Assembly (NCBI GenBank): GCA_016219275.1
Contig: JACRBM010000023.1
Location: 1-64,000, forward strand
Reading direction: 5' to 3'
Length of the DNA stretch: 64,000 nt
Source of the DNA: Chloroflexota bacterium
GTDB lineage: Bacteria > Chloroflexota > Anaerolineae > UBA4142
Part shown: positions 32,011-41,717 of the stretch, piece after piece
How positions within the stretch are numbered: position 1 is the first letter of the stretch
Layout of the letters: the number at the start of each line of letters is the position of its first letter
Translations under genes and position numbers: made by a program
The notes under the pieces: generated by a model
The model's database searches: none
Told to the model about the DNA's origin: nothing
What the model saw: only the letters and a program-made list of their open reading frames with translations

Positions 32011-32457
32011 TCACTGCCCCAGTCCGACGATAATCAAGCGCGCGTTCACCGTGCCGCTACTCGCGTTGCCTTGAACGGTAATGCGTTCGCCGGCTTTCAA
32101 ATCGGCGTTTGTGCCCGGGACCATTTTCTGAACATTCGTTTGCGCGTCCAGGTTCACGTTGACCGTACTGCCGTCTTGCGCGGTCACTTGGAGCGTGTTG
32201 CCTTGAATGCTTTTGATGATGCCGGCGGTGCCGCGTAACGCGGCGAGTCCTGCGCCGCGCGCTTGGTTTTGTTGACCGGGTTGGGTCGCGGCGTTCGGGT
32301 CGGCGGATGGATTGCTGGGCGCGGCGCGCGCGGCAAAGAATTCGGCGCGCACATTCGTGGCTTCAGTCTTGCCTTGATCCACTCCGTACAGATAACCGGT
32401 CGCCGCGCCGGCGATGGCGGCGATCAGGATAAAGACGATCATTAAAACGGTTTTCAT
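32011..32457 (-). CDS. DUF5666-like membrane-anchored protein
   Basis: A 148-residue protein with an N-terminal signal anchor (about 3-25) and an Ala/Pro/Gln linker (about 45-70). A small beta domain follows: GIIKSIQGNTLQVTAQDGSTVNVNLDAQT (about 79-107), as in DUF5666/OB-like repeats. The domain faces the outside. The role is unknown. A second protein of this type is encoded at 38587-39015 beside the efflux genes. Confidence 0.75.
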   Translation of the reverse strand: MKTVLMIVFILIAAIAGAATGYLYGVDQGKTEATNVRAEFFAARAAPSNPSADPNAATQPGQQNQARGAGLAALRGTAGIIKSIQGNTLQVTAQDGSTVNVNLDAQTNVQKMVPGTNADLKAGERITVQGNASSGTVNARLIIVGLGQ

Positions 32458-32466
32458 CGCGGCTCC

Positions 32467-32712
32467 TTAGGATGAGTAATGATTGTAGAAAAAAGTATCA
32501 ATCAGTAATTTGCCGATGTAGCAAATCAAGAAAAAAATAATGATTGGAATTTGGATGTACGCGACCCAGATGTGGGGCGCGAGTCGCGGGAGCGGTATGT
32601 TCGCGAGCAACCACGCCAACGTCGTGGCGATGACCACGCGCACGAGCAACGCGCGCCAACGTCGCGACGCGTGGCTTGGGACGGGGGTCGGGTGATGGGA
32701 CCGATTGCTCAC
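32467..32712 (-). CDS. Small hypothetical membrane protein
   Basis: An 81-residue protein with a His/Pro/Ser-rich N-terminus, one hydrophobic segment at about 23-40 and a second at about 48-70 (HIWVAYIQIPIIIFFLICYIG). No family is recognised. It ends 9 bases upstream of the DUF5666-like start, so it is probably co-transcribed with it. Confidence 0.6.
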   Translation of the reverse strand: MSNRSHHPTPVPSHASRRWRALLVRVVIATTLAWLLANIPLPRLAPHIWVAYIQIPIIIFFLICYIGKLLIDTFFYNHYSS

Positions 32713-32734
32713 GACAAACTCTCCAATCGGCAGT

Positions 32735-32772
32735 AGACCCGAAGGGTTGCTTGGCGCAAACCCTTCGGGTCT
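32735..32772. repeat. AGACCCGAAGGGTT palindrome
   Basis: AGACCCGAAGGGTT and AACCCTTCGGGTCT are perfect 14-base arms around TGCTTGGCGC-like sequence. It lies just after the YceI-like stop and may act as its terminator. Confidence 0.8.
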
Positions 32773-32780
32773 GGGTTGTA

Positions 32781-33491
32781 CTATTCGCGCACGAGCACCA
32801 AATCCACTTCGAGTTTGATATTATCTTCGATGCTCAACACGAGCGGCACACTGGGTCGGGTCAGACCAAAGTAGGCAAAGTTGAAACTGGTTTTGGCAGT
32901 GCCAATGCCTTGGTTGCCGTTGACTTTGCCTGCCACATCCCAGGTAATGGACTTGGTCACATCGCGTACGGTCAAATCGCCAATCAATTGAAAGGCGACA
33001 TCGCCGTCCTTGACTGGCAGAGGAAATCCTTTGGCTTCGGTCGGCACAAATTCCGCAAATGGAAACCGGTCGCTCTCCAACGTGTTGCGGCGCAAGAATT
33101 GGTCGCGGCGATCTTGATCGCTCTTGAGCGTCCGCAAATCCACGCGGAACTTGGATTGTTCTTTGACGATCGTACCGTCCGGTCTGCCGACAATCGTACC
33201 GGAAACTACTTTGGTCGCGCCGATCGCGTCGCTCGGCAGGGACACGCCGGCGAGTTGCTCGCGCACGCGAAAGCGCGCTTCGCTTTGTCCTTCCTTCATC
33301 ACGATGCGAATCACCGCGCGCGTCGGCTCCGCCGCGACGGCGGGCTTGGGCGCATCAGTTGGCTTGGGCGCATCGGTCGGTTTGGGCGCGGGCGTCGGTG
33401 GCGGCGGGGTCGCGGTGGGTGCGGGCGTCGCGCACGCGACAATGACCAACGCGAGAATCGTTAGAACGATGATTTGGCTAATGCGGTTCAC
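32781..33491 (-). CDS. YceI-domain lipoprotein
   Basis: A 236-residue lipoprotein. The lipobox ends at Cys20 (LVIVACATP), a Pro/Thr/Ala/Lys linker with APKPTD repeats spans about 22-52, and a YceI lipocalin-like domain spans about 60-236. Typical YceI landmarks are SKFRVDLRTLKSDQDRRDQFLR and LTVRDVTKSITWDV. YceI proteins bind isoprenoid-like lipids in known cases. The ligand here is unknown. The GTG start follows GGAGGAAGT. Confidence 0.9.
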   Translation of the reverse strand: MNRISQIIVLTILALVIVACATPAPTATPPPPTPAPKPTDAPKPTDAPKPAVAAEPTRAVIRIVMKEGQSEARFRVREQLAGVSLPSDAIGATKVVSGTIVGRPDGTIVKEQSKFRVDLRTLKSDQDRRDQFLRRNTLESDRFPFAEFVPTEAKGFPLPVKDGDVAFQLIGDLTVRDVTKSITWDVAGKVNGNQGIGTAKTSFNFAYFGLTRPSVPLVLSIEDNIKLEVDLVLVRE

Positions 33492-33525
33492 ACTTCCTCC
33501 TTAAATAGGGTTTCAAACAGCGACT

Positions 33526-33550
33526 GCTCAACCTTCGCAAGGTTGGGCTG
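33526..33550. repeat. CTCAACCTTCGCAAGGTTGAG-family palindrome
   Basis: GCTCAACCTT and AAGGTTGGGC around CGC. It lies in the leader of the YceI-like gene. Related copies are at 9411, 39740 and 63671. Confidence 0.82.
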
Positions 33551-33590
33551 GGTAGATACTTTAACATACGGCTAGGCAGCGGCGGAGGTT

Positions 33591-35012
33591 TTATCGCGCC
33601 CAGTCAATCATACGCTCGTTCGAAAAATTATACACGATGCCGACCGAATCGGTGACATTCTTGAGCACTTGGCGCAAACCGGTGCCATCAATATTGATCG
33701 CAAAGAATTCCCATTTGCCGTTGCGGTCGGACAAGAAAATGAGTTGAGTTCCGTCGGGCGACCACGCCGGCGCGACGTTGTTGACCGGGCGAAACTCGAA
33801 TGGATTCGCCGGGGTCATGCCAGTGATGTTCGTGCCATCCCAGACCATGATCGCAACTTGCCAGTGATCGTTCTGCCAAATTTGCAGCGCAACGCGATTG
33901 CCGTCCGGACTCAATGTCGCGGTTTGCACGCGCGGATTCGCATCGTAGATCGTCTTGACCGTATTGCTGATCACGTCGGTGCGGAGCACGCCGACATCGG
34001 TATAGCCAATATAACGCGGGTCGTTGCTCCACGAGGGCGAGAAACAGTGGCGCGTGCAAGCCGGTTCCGTGAACTGGGTTTCCGTCTCGTTCTCGCTGAT
34101 CACCTTGTCGAGTTCGACGACACCCAGTTTCCAATACGGCTCGGCGGGCAAGGTAAAGGTCGAACGACCGAACGCGAAGCTGGATTCCGGTTTGCCGCCC
34201 TTTTGTTGTGAAAAGACGATTTTCTTGCCGTCGGGACTCCAGCGCGGCGAGACGAGCTGGGACGACGCAAAGACGCCGCGCTCGTTCGAGCCGTCGGCAT
34301 TCGCGACACGCAAGCCGCCGTTCGCGCCCCAACGCGCGAACGCGATTTGTGTCGCGTTCGGCGACCAAGCCGGGTCAATGCCTTCGTTGAGAATGCGCTT
34401 GAGTCCAGAGCCATCGCCGTTCACGGTGTAGATCGGTCCGCCCGCCCATTGTTGGAAAACGAATTTACCGGTGGCGACGCCTTGAGCAACCGGTGTTTTG
34501 AATATCGGCGTGGGGTACGGCGAGGGAGTGGGCGTGGGATAGAGCGTTACGCTCTCGCCGGTCACGTACGCGCGAAACGTGATAGATGTGTTCGCGTTGT
34601 CGTTGAACACAACCGCGTAGAAACGACCCGGGAAATTGAACGCGCCTTCCCAGGTTTGCTTGTAGACCTTGATCTCATCGTTCTGGGGCGGTGCTTTGGT
34701 GCCCCAGCCAACCGGTTTGATCTTGGGGTCTTGAATCCACTCGTACGCTTGCTGAGGCGTGAAAATCGCCAAGCGCACATTGTCGGTTTGATAGTCAGTG
34801 AGTTCCGCGCGGATTTTCGAGCGGTCGCCGGAGTAGTCAAAGTAAAACCACATACTCGATTGGGGCGCGAGCGTGGTCGGCGCGCCGCTGATCATCAACG
34901 CTTCAAACGGACTCGACCCAGGATTGTCCGCGAAGATGCTGGGTACTGCAAACGCGGCGAATGCCGCCGCAACCAACAAAATCAAAAGCAGCCATTTCAA
35001 TTGTTTCATCAT
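33591..35012 (-). CDS. Secreted TolB-like beta-propeller protein
   Basis: A 473-residue protein with an N-terminal signal peptide (about 3-28, cut near IFADNP). A beta-rich domain spans about 30-150, a Thr/Pro linker (YPTPTPSPYPTP) follows, and a propeller made of WD40-like PD40 repeats follows that. Its blades are marked DPAWSPNATQIAFAR, SPRWSPDGKKIVFSQ, TATLSPDGNRVALQ and APAWSPDGTQLIFLSD. Such domains usually bind other envelope proteins. It is the last gene after the MacB-type permease. Start 35012 or 35009 (ATGATG). Confidence 0.88.
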   Translation of the reverse strand: MMKQLKWLLLILLVAAAFAAFAVPSIFADNPGSSPFEALMISGAPTTLAPQSSMWFYFDYSGDRSKIRAELTDYQTDNVRLAIFTPQQAYEWIQDPKIKPVGWGTKAPPQNDEIKVYKQTWEGAFNFPGRFYAVVFNDNANTSITFRAYVTGESVTLYPTPTPSPYPTPIFKTPVAQGVATGKFVFQQWAGGPIYTVNGDGSGLKRILNEGIDPAWSPNATQIAFARWGANGGLRVANADGSNERGVFASSQLVSPRWSPDGKKIVFSQQKGGKPESSFAFGRSTFTLPAEPYWKLGVVELDKVISENETETQFTEPACTRHCFSPSWSNDPRYIGYTDVGVLRTDVISNTVKTIYDANPRVQTATLSPDGNRVALQIWQNDHWQVAIMVWDGTNITGMTPANPFEFRPVNNVAPAWSPDGTQLIFLSDRNGKWEFFAINIDGTGLRQVLKNVTDSVGIVYNFSNERMIDWAR

Positions 35013-35035
35013 GTCCTCTTGTTGGAATTGGTACA

Positions 35036-35086
35036 CAGTCAACAGTCAATAGTCGTCTACTTTTGACTGTTGACTGTTGACTGACG
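35036..35086. repeat. Heptamer palindrome (CAGTCAA units)
   Basis: CAGTCAACAGTCAATAGTC is followed by GACTGTTGACTGTTGACTG, with 7-base periodicity. It lies between the MacB-type permease stop and the TolB-like start. Confidence 0.85.
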
Positions 35087-35095
35087 ACGGGCAAC

Positions 35096-36331
35096 TTATT
35101 CGTAGCGCAACGCGTCAATCGGGTGCAAGTTCGCCGCGCGGTTCGCCGGATAAATGCCAAAGAACAGACCGACGCCGACCGAAAATCCGACGGCAAGCAA
35201 AACCGAATCGAAATCCACGACGGTGTTCAACGCGCTATTGCCCATTTGAATTCCGGAAATCACGCGCGCGATGAGCGCGCCAAATAAAATGCCGATCAAA
35301 CCGCCCGACACGCTCAGGATAATCGCTTCGGTAAGAAATTGGACCAAAATGTCGGCGCGGCGCGCGCCAATCGCTTTGCGAATGCCAATCTCGCGCGTGC
35401 GTTCCGTCACCGAGACGAGCATAATGTTCATAATGCCGATGCCGCCGACGACCAACGAAATTGCCGCGATGCCGCCGAGAAAAATCGTGAGCGTGCCGGT
35501 GATCTGGCTCGCGGTGTTCAAAATGTCTTGCTGACTTTGAATCTGAAAATCGTCCTGAAACAAAACGCGATGACGCTCGCGCAACACCGCGCTAATGTCC
35601 TGGACGACCAAGTCTTGCACCGCGGGATCGGTGATCTTGACGTTGACGGTGTTGACATTGTTCTGCCCGCGAAAACGGTCGCGCCCAAGCAAGCGGCTCG
35701 TCGCGGTGGTGAGTGGCACAATAACTTGCATGTCCACGTTCATAAACCCAGTGCCGCCACGCGGCGCCAGTACACCGATCACGCGAAAATTTTGATTGTT
35801 GAGGCGGATCGTTTGCCCGATCGGATCAAGGTCGCTGAACAAGGTCGTCGCCAATTGACTACCCAGGATCGCGACGGTCGAACGCGCGGTGATGTTGGCA
35901 TTCGATACGAATTCGCCCGAGGCGAGCGTCGCGTTCATGATGTCGAGGTACTCGGGCGTGACGCCGAGCAAACGCGCGTTCGCGTTCGTGCCGAGATAGA
36001 CGACCTGCGCGCCGCCTTGCACTTCGGGCGCGACGCCGATCACGTCCGGCAAACCGACGAGCGCGTCGGCGTCTTCGAGCGTCAACGTCGCCGCCGAACC
36101 TTGCGCGGTCGCAACGCCTTCTTGCCGCACCGCGCCGGGTCGGATGAACAACAAGTTCGTGCCGATGCTTTGGATTTGATTGATGATTGTCGCCTGCGCG
36201 CCGCGTCCGATGGACATCATCGCAATGACCGCCATCACGCCGATGATGATGCCAAGCATCGTGAGGATCGCGCGCAGTTTATTCGCGGTGAGACTGCGAA
36301 TGGCAATCCGCACACTTTCGAATAGATTCAT
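35096..36331 (-). CDS. MacB-type ABC transporter permease
   Basis: A 411-residue protein with an N-terminal helix (about 20-42, LTMLGIIIGVMAVIAMMSIG), a large external MacB periplasmic core domain (about 43-270), and three C-terminal helices of the FtsX fold, including VGGIGIMNIMLVSVTERTREIG. Partnered with the ATPase and the HlyD-type adaptor, it forms a mechanotransmitting efflux or export complex. Substrates are unknown. It begins 13 bases after the ATPase gene. Confidence 0.95.
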   Translation of the reverse strand: MNLFESVRIAIRSLTANKLRAILTMLGIIIGVMAVIAMMSIGRGAQATIINQIQSIGTNLLFIRPGAVRQEGVATAQGSAATLTLEDADALVGLPDVIGVAPEVQGGAQVVYLGTNANARLLGVTPEYLDIMNATLASGEFVSNANITARSTVAILGSQLATTLFSDLDPIGQTIRLNNQNFRVIGVLAPRGGTGFMNVDMQVIVPLTTATSRLLGRDRFRGQNNVNTVNVKITDPAVQDLVVQDISAVLRERHRVLFQDDFQIQSQQDILNTASQITGTLTIFLGGIAAISLVVGGIGIMNIMLVSVTERTREIGIRKAIGARRADILVQFLTEAIILSVSGGLIGILFGALIARVISGIQMGNSALNTVVDFDSVLLAVGFSVGVGLFFGIYPANRAANLHPIDALRYE

Positions 36332-36344
36332 CTTGACTCCCTCG

Positions 36345-37016
<672 letters not shown>

Positions 37017-37171
37017 AACGACCTCACTTGAACTACCTTCGCAATATCACAACTTTTTTTAGCCACACGCTTTGCGCCACACGGAAACACACCGAAAATT
37101 TTTCCGTGAAATTCAGCGCGTCGCGCAGCGTGTGGCAGAAGAAGAAATGTGACTTGCCAAAATACTCGCGC

Positions 37172-38569
37172 TTACCTGGGAATGAGAATCGGACCTGCGC
37201 CCGGCACGCCCAAGCCACCGGTCTGGCGGGTTTGCGTTTGCTGCAACAATACTTGGTCGCCTTCGCGCAAACCTGCCACGATTTCAATATTCTGATCGCC
37301 GGTCATCCCGGTCGTGACCGGCATCGCGATTTGCTGACCTTTGTAAAGAACCGTGACGACGCGTTGCGTGCCTTGCGTGCGAACCGCGCGCGTCGGTAGC
37401 ATCAACACGTCTTCGCGTTTTTCGATCGAGATCGCGAGGTTCGCGGTCATCCCAGGTTTGATCGCGCCGTCGTTGTTGTTGACGATGACGGTGAGCGGAA
37501 AATTGACGACGCCTTGCGTGATCGTGCCGACGGGACCGACGGCGAGCACCTTGGCAGTGTACGTCTTGCCTGGGATCGCGTCAAGCGTAACCTGCGCGGT
37601 CTGGTCGGCTTTGATCTTGGGTATATCCACTTCTGCGACCGTCACTTTGATTTGTAATGTACTCACATCCACGACCGTGATTGCGTTGCCGGTGCCCGCC
37701 GAATCGCCGACGCTAAAGTTAAGCGCGGCAATTGCGCCGTCGTACGGTGCGTAGATGCGCGCCTTGTCCACATTGCGTAGCGCCTGTTCGACCGCGACTT
37801 GATCTTTGTCCACCGCCGCCTGCGCGGTTCGCAGTTGCGTGTCCAGGTTGCGCTGCGCTTGTTCGAGCGCGACCTGGTCTTTGTCAAACTGGGTTTGCGC
37901 GGACTTGAGCGCGGTGTCATTGATCGTCGCAATCGTCAAATTGTAATTCGCGAGCGCGGACTGGTAATCGAGTGTGGCTTGCTGTAAATCGCTCGCTTGC
38001 TTGGTGAGCGCCACATCGCCGCGCCACGCGATTTGATTGTACGCGCCTTGCGCCTGTTGCAACGCGACCGCCGCTTTTTCGAGCTGGGTCTTGGCGATGA
38101 TGATTTGATTCGCGTTTTGCGCGTTCTTGGCTTTGGCGGCGTCGAGGTTCGCTTGCGAACTAGCGAGCGCGCCTTGCGCGTTACGCAGCGCAAATTGCAA
38201 GTTCGCTTTGGTCTGGTCAAGACTGGCTTGCGAACTGGCGAGATTCACTTTGGCAGTCTTGAGCGCCAAGTCCAGGTCGGTCGTGTCCAATTCCATCAAC
38301 AACTGACCTTTCTTGACCCGGTCGCCGATTTGAACGTTGACCTTGGCGACGCGCCCCGACGTTTGAAATGCCATCACCGCGTCTTCCGGCGCGGCGACGT
38401 TGCCAGCCGCGCTGACTGTCGCGGCAATCGTGCCGCGCTCGACAGTTGCTGTTTGCAGACGCACGCTCGCCGCCGCCGCGTTCGCGCTCACTTTCTGCCA
38501 GCCGAGAAAACCGGACACGGCGACGATCACTAACACGACAATCAACACCATTGTCATTTCGCGTTTCAT
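37172..38569 (-). CDS. HlyD/RND-type periplasmic adaptor (MacA-like)
   Basis: A 465-residue membrane-fusion protein. It has an N-terminal anchor helix (about 5-27), a lipoyl/barrel-sandwich half (AAPEDAVMAFQTSGRVAKVNVQIGD region), and a very long coiled-coil hairpin rich in Ala/Gln (about 105-265). The second lipoyl half begins at RIYAPYDGAIAALN, and beta-barrel domains follow. The long hairpin suggests a wide envelope gap. It is encoded directly upstream of the MacB pair and belongs with it. Confidence 0.94.
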   Translation of the reverse strand: MKREMTMVLIVVLVIVAVSGFLGWQKVSANAAAASVRLQTATVERGTIAATVSAAGNVAAPEDAVMAFQTSGRVAKVNVQIGDRVKKGQLLMELDTTDLDLALKTAKVNLASSQASLDQTKANLQFALRNAQGALASSQANLDAAKAKNAQNANQIIIAKTQLEKAAVALQQAQGAYNQIAWRGDVALTKQASDLQQATLDYQSALANYNLTIATINDTALKSAQTQFDKDQVALEQAQRNLDTQLRTAQAAVDKDQVAVEQALRNVDKARIYAPYDGAIAALNFSVGDSAGTGNAITVVDVSTLQIKVTVAEVDIPKIKADQTAQVTLDAIPGKTYTAKVLAVGPVGTITQGVVNFPLTVIVNNNDGAIKPGMTANLAISIEKREDVLMLPTRAVRTQGTQRVVTVLYKGQQIAMPVTTGMTGDQNIEIVAGLREGDQVLLQQTQTRQTGGLGVPGAGPILIPR

Positions 38570-38586
38570 TCCAAAACCTCGATCAA

Positions 38587-39015
38587 TTATTTCGAATCGC
38601 TCGCGCCGCGAGTAGGCGTCGCGGGAGTGCGTGTTGTAGTCGTCCCAAGTTGGCTGATCAATTTGGCGACGATTTGACCCTGGTCGTTCGGCGAGCCGAT
38701 CACGGCGATCCGGTCGCCCACGCGCAATTCCGCCAACGTGATCGTTTTGCCGCGCGTCGCGCGTTCGATCAGTGTTTTCTGGTCTACGACGACTTGTACG
38801 ATTCCATCGCGTGTGGCGAGCGTAATGACCGGACCTTCGATAGATTGAATCGCACCCAGCGCACCGTGACCGCCAGGTATCACGCGTGGAGCGTCGGCGC
38901 GAGTGGTAAAGCGGACGCTCATTCGCCCGGCGACAAATCCCGCGCCAAACACCAGAGCCAGTATAATAACAGCGCCGAAAATTAGCAATCCGCGACGCGT
39001 CGTTGCGTTTTTCAT
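38587..39015 (-). CDS. DUF5666-like membrane-anchored protein
   Basis: A 142-residue protein with an N-terminal anchor (about 9-31, GLLIFGAVIILALVFGAGFVAG) and a small beta domain (GAIQSIEGPVITLATRDGIVQVVVDQKT, about 53-80). A Thr/Ala/Pro-rich C-terminus follows. It resembles the protein at 32011. It lies 17 bases upstream of the adaptor gene, inside the ECF-linked efflux set, which suggests an accessory envelope role. Confidence 0.75.
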   Translation of the reverse strand: MKNATTRRGLLIFGAVIILALVFGAGFVAGRMSVRFTTRADAPRVIPGGHGALGAIQSIEGPVITLATRDGIVQVVVDQKTLIERATRGKTITLAELRVGDRIAVIGSPNDQGQIVAKLISQLGTTTTRTPATPTRGASDSK

Positions 39016-39088
39016 TTATCTCCAGCTTTCACTTGTAACTGAATTTGATTAAACCCAGATGAGAATTGGAATTCAAAATAACTTTTCA

Positions 39089-39160
39089 CCCACGAAGGAC
39101 ACGAAGGAACACGAATTTTTCTGCTTTTCTTCGTAAACTGGGTGTTCTTCATGGAAAAAA
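39089..39160. repeat. CACGAAGG-family inverted repeat, copy 2
   Basis: CCCACGAAGGACACGAAGGA is followed by CACGAATTTTT and a degenerate right arm with TTCTTCGT...GTGTTCTTCATGG. It shares the left arm with 3809 and shows a 9-10-base internal period. It lies between the anti-sigma and DUF5666 genes. Confidence 0.7.
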
Positions 39161-39186
39161 TCGTAATTCCACAAATGTCGGGTATG

Positions 39187-39729
39187 TTAGCTCTTGTCCG
39201 GCGCAAAGATTGCCTGCGGATGAACTGAGTCCAGCCATTGTTGCGCCAAGACGGCAACGGTGAATAGCGCAAAGAGCGTCAGGAACATTTCCGAAATCGG
39301 CAAGAGTTCGAACAACGCCGAGAGTGATTCAACGAAATGCGTTTGGACTATTTCGGGATGACTTGCAATCCAGAAAAAGAAATCCACCGCGTTGTTATCT
39401 TCGAGTGTGACGATCATCGAAAAACCGAACCAGAGCAAAAGCAGGATCGAAAACAAGGTTGCCGCGGCGATGAGCGGCGCGCGCGAGCGGCGCGCCTGGT
39501 CTTGCGTCGTGCGCCATTCGATCGCGGTGGTGATGAGTGTCGCGAGATCGCGCGGCGCGGTCGCGCGGGGCAGCGCGCGCAACGCGGCTTCGACGCGTTG
39601 CGCGTTCGCCGCACGGGCGCGGCACCGCGCGCATTCGGCGAGGTGTCGCGTGACGCGCGCCTGTTCATCCGCGTTCAGCGCGTCATCCAGATAGCGTTCC
39701 AGGTCGGTTGCGGTGAGATGCTCGTTCAT
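39187..39729 (-). CDS. Zinc-finger anti-sigma factor
   Basis: A 180-residue protein. The N-terminus contains the zinc-binding anti-sigma motif, with His and CxxC in RVTRHLAECARCRARA (about 25-40). One membrane helix lies at about 83-105 (LIAAATLFSILLLLWFGFSM), and a second hydrophobic segment is near 140-165. It would hold the ECF sigma factor at the membrane. The start at 39729 lies in the correct frame for the domain. The longer upstream frame is a shadow of the sigma gene. Confidence 0.9.
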   Translation of the reverse strand: MNEHLTATDLERYLDDALNADEQARVTRHLAECARCRARAANAQRVEAALRALPRATAPRDLATLITTAIEWRTTQDQARRSRAPLIAAATLFSILLLLWFGFSMIVTLEDNNAVDFFFWIASHPEIVQTHFVESLSALFELLPISEMFLTLFALFTVAVLAQQWLDSVHPQAIFAPDKS

Positions 39730-39739
39730 TTTGCTTCTA

Positions 39740-39784
39740 CTCAGCCCATCCTTGCGAAGGTTACCAAACCTTCGCAAAGTTGAG
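39740..39784. repeat. CTCAACCTTCGCAAGGTTGAG-family palindrome
   Basis: CTCAGCCCATCCTTGCGAAGG pairs with CCTTCGCAAAGTTGAG around TTACCAAA. It separates the sigma gene from the anti-sigma gene, whose start is only 11 bases away. Confidence 0.82.
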
Positions 39785-39791
39785 CAGACCT

Positions 39792-40364
39792 TTATTTTTC
39801 TTTCTGTTCGTTTTCTGCAATGTGGGCGCGCAGTTGTTGCTTGGCGCGGCGCAAGTGCGTGCGAACGGTATTCAACGGCAAGTCCAAGGTTTGCGCGATG
39901 TCTTCGTACGACAACTCTTCGATATAGCGCAGCGTGATGACGATTTGATAGTGCGGCGGCAACGCGTTGACCGCATCCGATACGCGCGCGTAGAGTTCTT
40001 GCTCCGCGAGTTGTTCCCACAAGGGCGACGCGCCATCGGCAAACATCTCGTCGTCGCGCAGTTCTTCCGCGCGTTCCAGGTCGGCGAACAGCAAGGGTTG
40101 GCGTTTGCGCGCCCGGTCGCGGCACGCGTTGACCGCGATGCGAAAGAGGTACGGCTTGAACGGCGCATCCACGCGCACGCGGTCGCGCGCGGTGAGGACG
40201 CGCAGAAACGTTTCTTGCGTAATGTTTTCGGCTTCCATCGGGTCGCGCAACCAGCGCAAGGCGAGATTGTAAATTGGCGGGGTGTACTGTTCGACGAGCG
40301 CGCGAAACGCGTTCGCATCCCCTTGTTTGAATTGGACGAGCAGTTCCTGATCCGGAGCAAGCAT
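39792..40364 (-). CDS. ECF-type RNA polymerase sigma factor
   Basis: A 190-residue sigma-70 family protein with region 2 (about 20-90, YNLALRWLRDPMEAENITQETFLRV) and region 4 (about 128-182, LPPHYQIVITLRYIEELSYEDIAQTL and a helix-turn-helix ending VRTHLRRAKQQLR). It has no region 1 or 3, so it is an extracytoplasmic-function sigma. It heads the anti-sigma, DUF5666, adaptor and MacB genes and probably controls them and itself. Confidence 0.95.
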   Translation of the reverse strand: MLAPDQELLVQFKQGDANAFRALVEQYTPPIYNLALRWLRDPMEAENITQETFLRVLTARDRVRVDAPFKPYLFRIAVNACRDRARKRQPLLFADLERAEELRDDEMFADGASPLWEQLAEQELYARVSDAVNALPPHYQIVITLRYIEELSYEDIAQTLDLPLNTVRTHLRRAKQQLRAHIAENEQKEK

Positions 40365-40392
40365 AGCAGCTGGTCAAGACTCTTTCTATAAC

Positions 40393-40416
40393 ACGTTGCA
40401 AGCGTCGAAAAGTTTC
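40393..40416 (-). promoter_or_regulatory. Candidate ECF-type promoter of the sigma gene
   Basis: On the minus strand GAAAC (40416-40412) and CGT (40395-40393) are spaced with 16 bases between AAC and CGT, the usual geometry of ECF promoters (AAC...CGT). It lies about 30 bases before the ATG, so it could mediate autoregulation. Confidence 0.4.
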
Positions 40417-40752
40417 AATAGGGCAATAAAGTATCGTATCGCGTGGCGCAACGTGCCAATACCAAGAGCAGCGCGCCAACGAGAAAACGAAGATGATGCA
40501 CGGTGGGATGATTATAGCACATCTTGCGATGGCTCTGAAACTTGCGTTGGGAGCGCGAGTGACATGTGGTTGGAATTATTTTACTGCCAAGAATGCAAAG
40601 AGCGCAAAGGACAGCGACGGGTTTGCATGCCAAACGCGCGGTTGTCGAGGCGGGGTTACAGGTGTTGAGCCAAGTTATCGCTCAAGCCAGTATCCGATGT
40701 TTGCGTGGCAACGTTCGTTACGAGGGTTATTTTGATGAGATGCGCGCGTGAT
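40417..40752. other. 336-base gap without a recognised gene
   Basis: Open frames here are short and have no ribosome-binding site. A mildly repetitive patch AAGAATGCAAAGAGCGCAAAGG lies near 40591-40612, and a 3' end for the minus-strand phosphomutase-like gene lies at the right edge. Nothing else is recognised. Confidence 0.5.
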
Positions 40753-41685
40753 TCACGATTGAATCGCGCCAAGGTTAGCTTGGAGGTACTCTTCCATCGC
40801 GGGAGCAAGGTCGGTCAATGATCGAATTCGCCCCGCGATTTTTTCGCGCCCCGCGCCAACCAGGATCGTCGGCACCGGATTGAGCGTGTGACCTTTAGCA
40901 GACGTATCTTCGACGTTACCATGATCGCTCGTGGCGATGACGAGCGTATCGGCGAGATTCGTTTCCGCGAGCACTCCCGCGACCAGTTCATCCACTTCGT
41001 CCAACACGCGTAGCGTGTACTCCGCGTTGTGTTTGTGCCCTGCCGCGTCCGTCAAAAAATATTCGAACACGGTAAACGCGTGTTCGCGCGCAATGCGCGC
41101 GAGAATGTGCCCGGCATCGCGCGCGGTGATGAGCGGAACATCCGCGCCATGTTCGATCCAGAGTTTATTCGTGACGAATCCGCTGACCGCGCGTCCATCG
41201 CGCAAATCGTCAATGTCGCGATAGCGCACACCCGCCGCGCCCACCGCGTAGGCGGTCGCCGAGCGGCGCGCTTTGTTGCGTTTGAGTCGGTCGAAGAAGA
41301 AGGGTGGATACGCGTTCGCAAATGCCGCGCTCGCGCCGGACGCGATGATGCTCCGAAAAATGTTGTGTTCGGTGAGAATCGCGCGGAGCGTGTCGTTGGG
41401 GTACGGACCAGAATGCGCGCCATTTGCGTGCGCGGCGTTGACGCCGGAGAAAATCGTCGTTTGCCCGGTACCGCTCTGCGGCAACCCAGGCACGCCGAGC
41501 GTCGCATCCGTCGGCACGAGCGTGGCGCGCGTGGAACGATAGTGCCCGTTCGTGTTTGTCGGCATCGCGCCGTCGAACAAGCCGCGCAGCGTGGGCATGG
41601 GCGCAGTCAAAAAAGGATTGGTCGCCGGATCATCCGCGCCCAATCCCCAGCCATCGAAAAAGAGGAACAAGAGTCGGTTCGTCAA
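40753..41685 (-). CDS. Alkaline-phosphatase-superfamily metalloenzyme (phosphomutase-like)
   Basis: A 310-residue metalloenzyme related to cofactor-independent phosphoglycerate mutase and phosphopentomutase. Metal ligands are visible in LFLFFDGWGLG at the N-terminus, the nucleophile region SGTGQTTIFSG (about 76-86), DAAGHKHN, and TSDHGNVED near the C-terminus. It is shorter than classical iPGM (about 510), lacking the inserted domain. The TTG start at 41685 is an estimate from the family N-terminus. A GTG/ATG start with a good Shine-Dalgarno was not found. Confidence 0.82.
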   Translation of the reverse strand: MTNRLLFLFFDGWGLGADDPATNPFLTAPMPTLRGLFDGAMPTNTNGHYRSTRATLVPTDATLGVPGLPQSGTGQTTIFSGVNAAHANGAHSGPYPNDTLRAILTEHNIFRSIIASGASAAFANAYPPFFFDRLKRNKARRSATAYAVGAAGVRYRDIDDLRDGRAVSGFVTNKLWIEHGADVPLITARDAGHILARIAREHAFTVFEYFLTDAAGHKHNAEYTLRVLDEVDELVAGVLAETNLADTLVIATSDHGNVEDTSAKGHTLNPVPTILVGAGREKIAGRIRSLTDLAPAMEEYLQANLGAIQS

Positions 41686-41717
41686 TTGGTCGGTTTGATA
41701 GAAGAGTCGAGCCAGGT

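Noticed and set aside
39187-40479. A 430-residue frame that joins the anti-sigma factor to upstream sequence
   Set aside because: The upstream part is the ECF sigma gene read in another frame. The zinc anti-sigma domain starts naturally at 39729.
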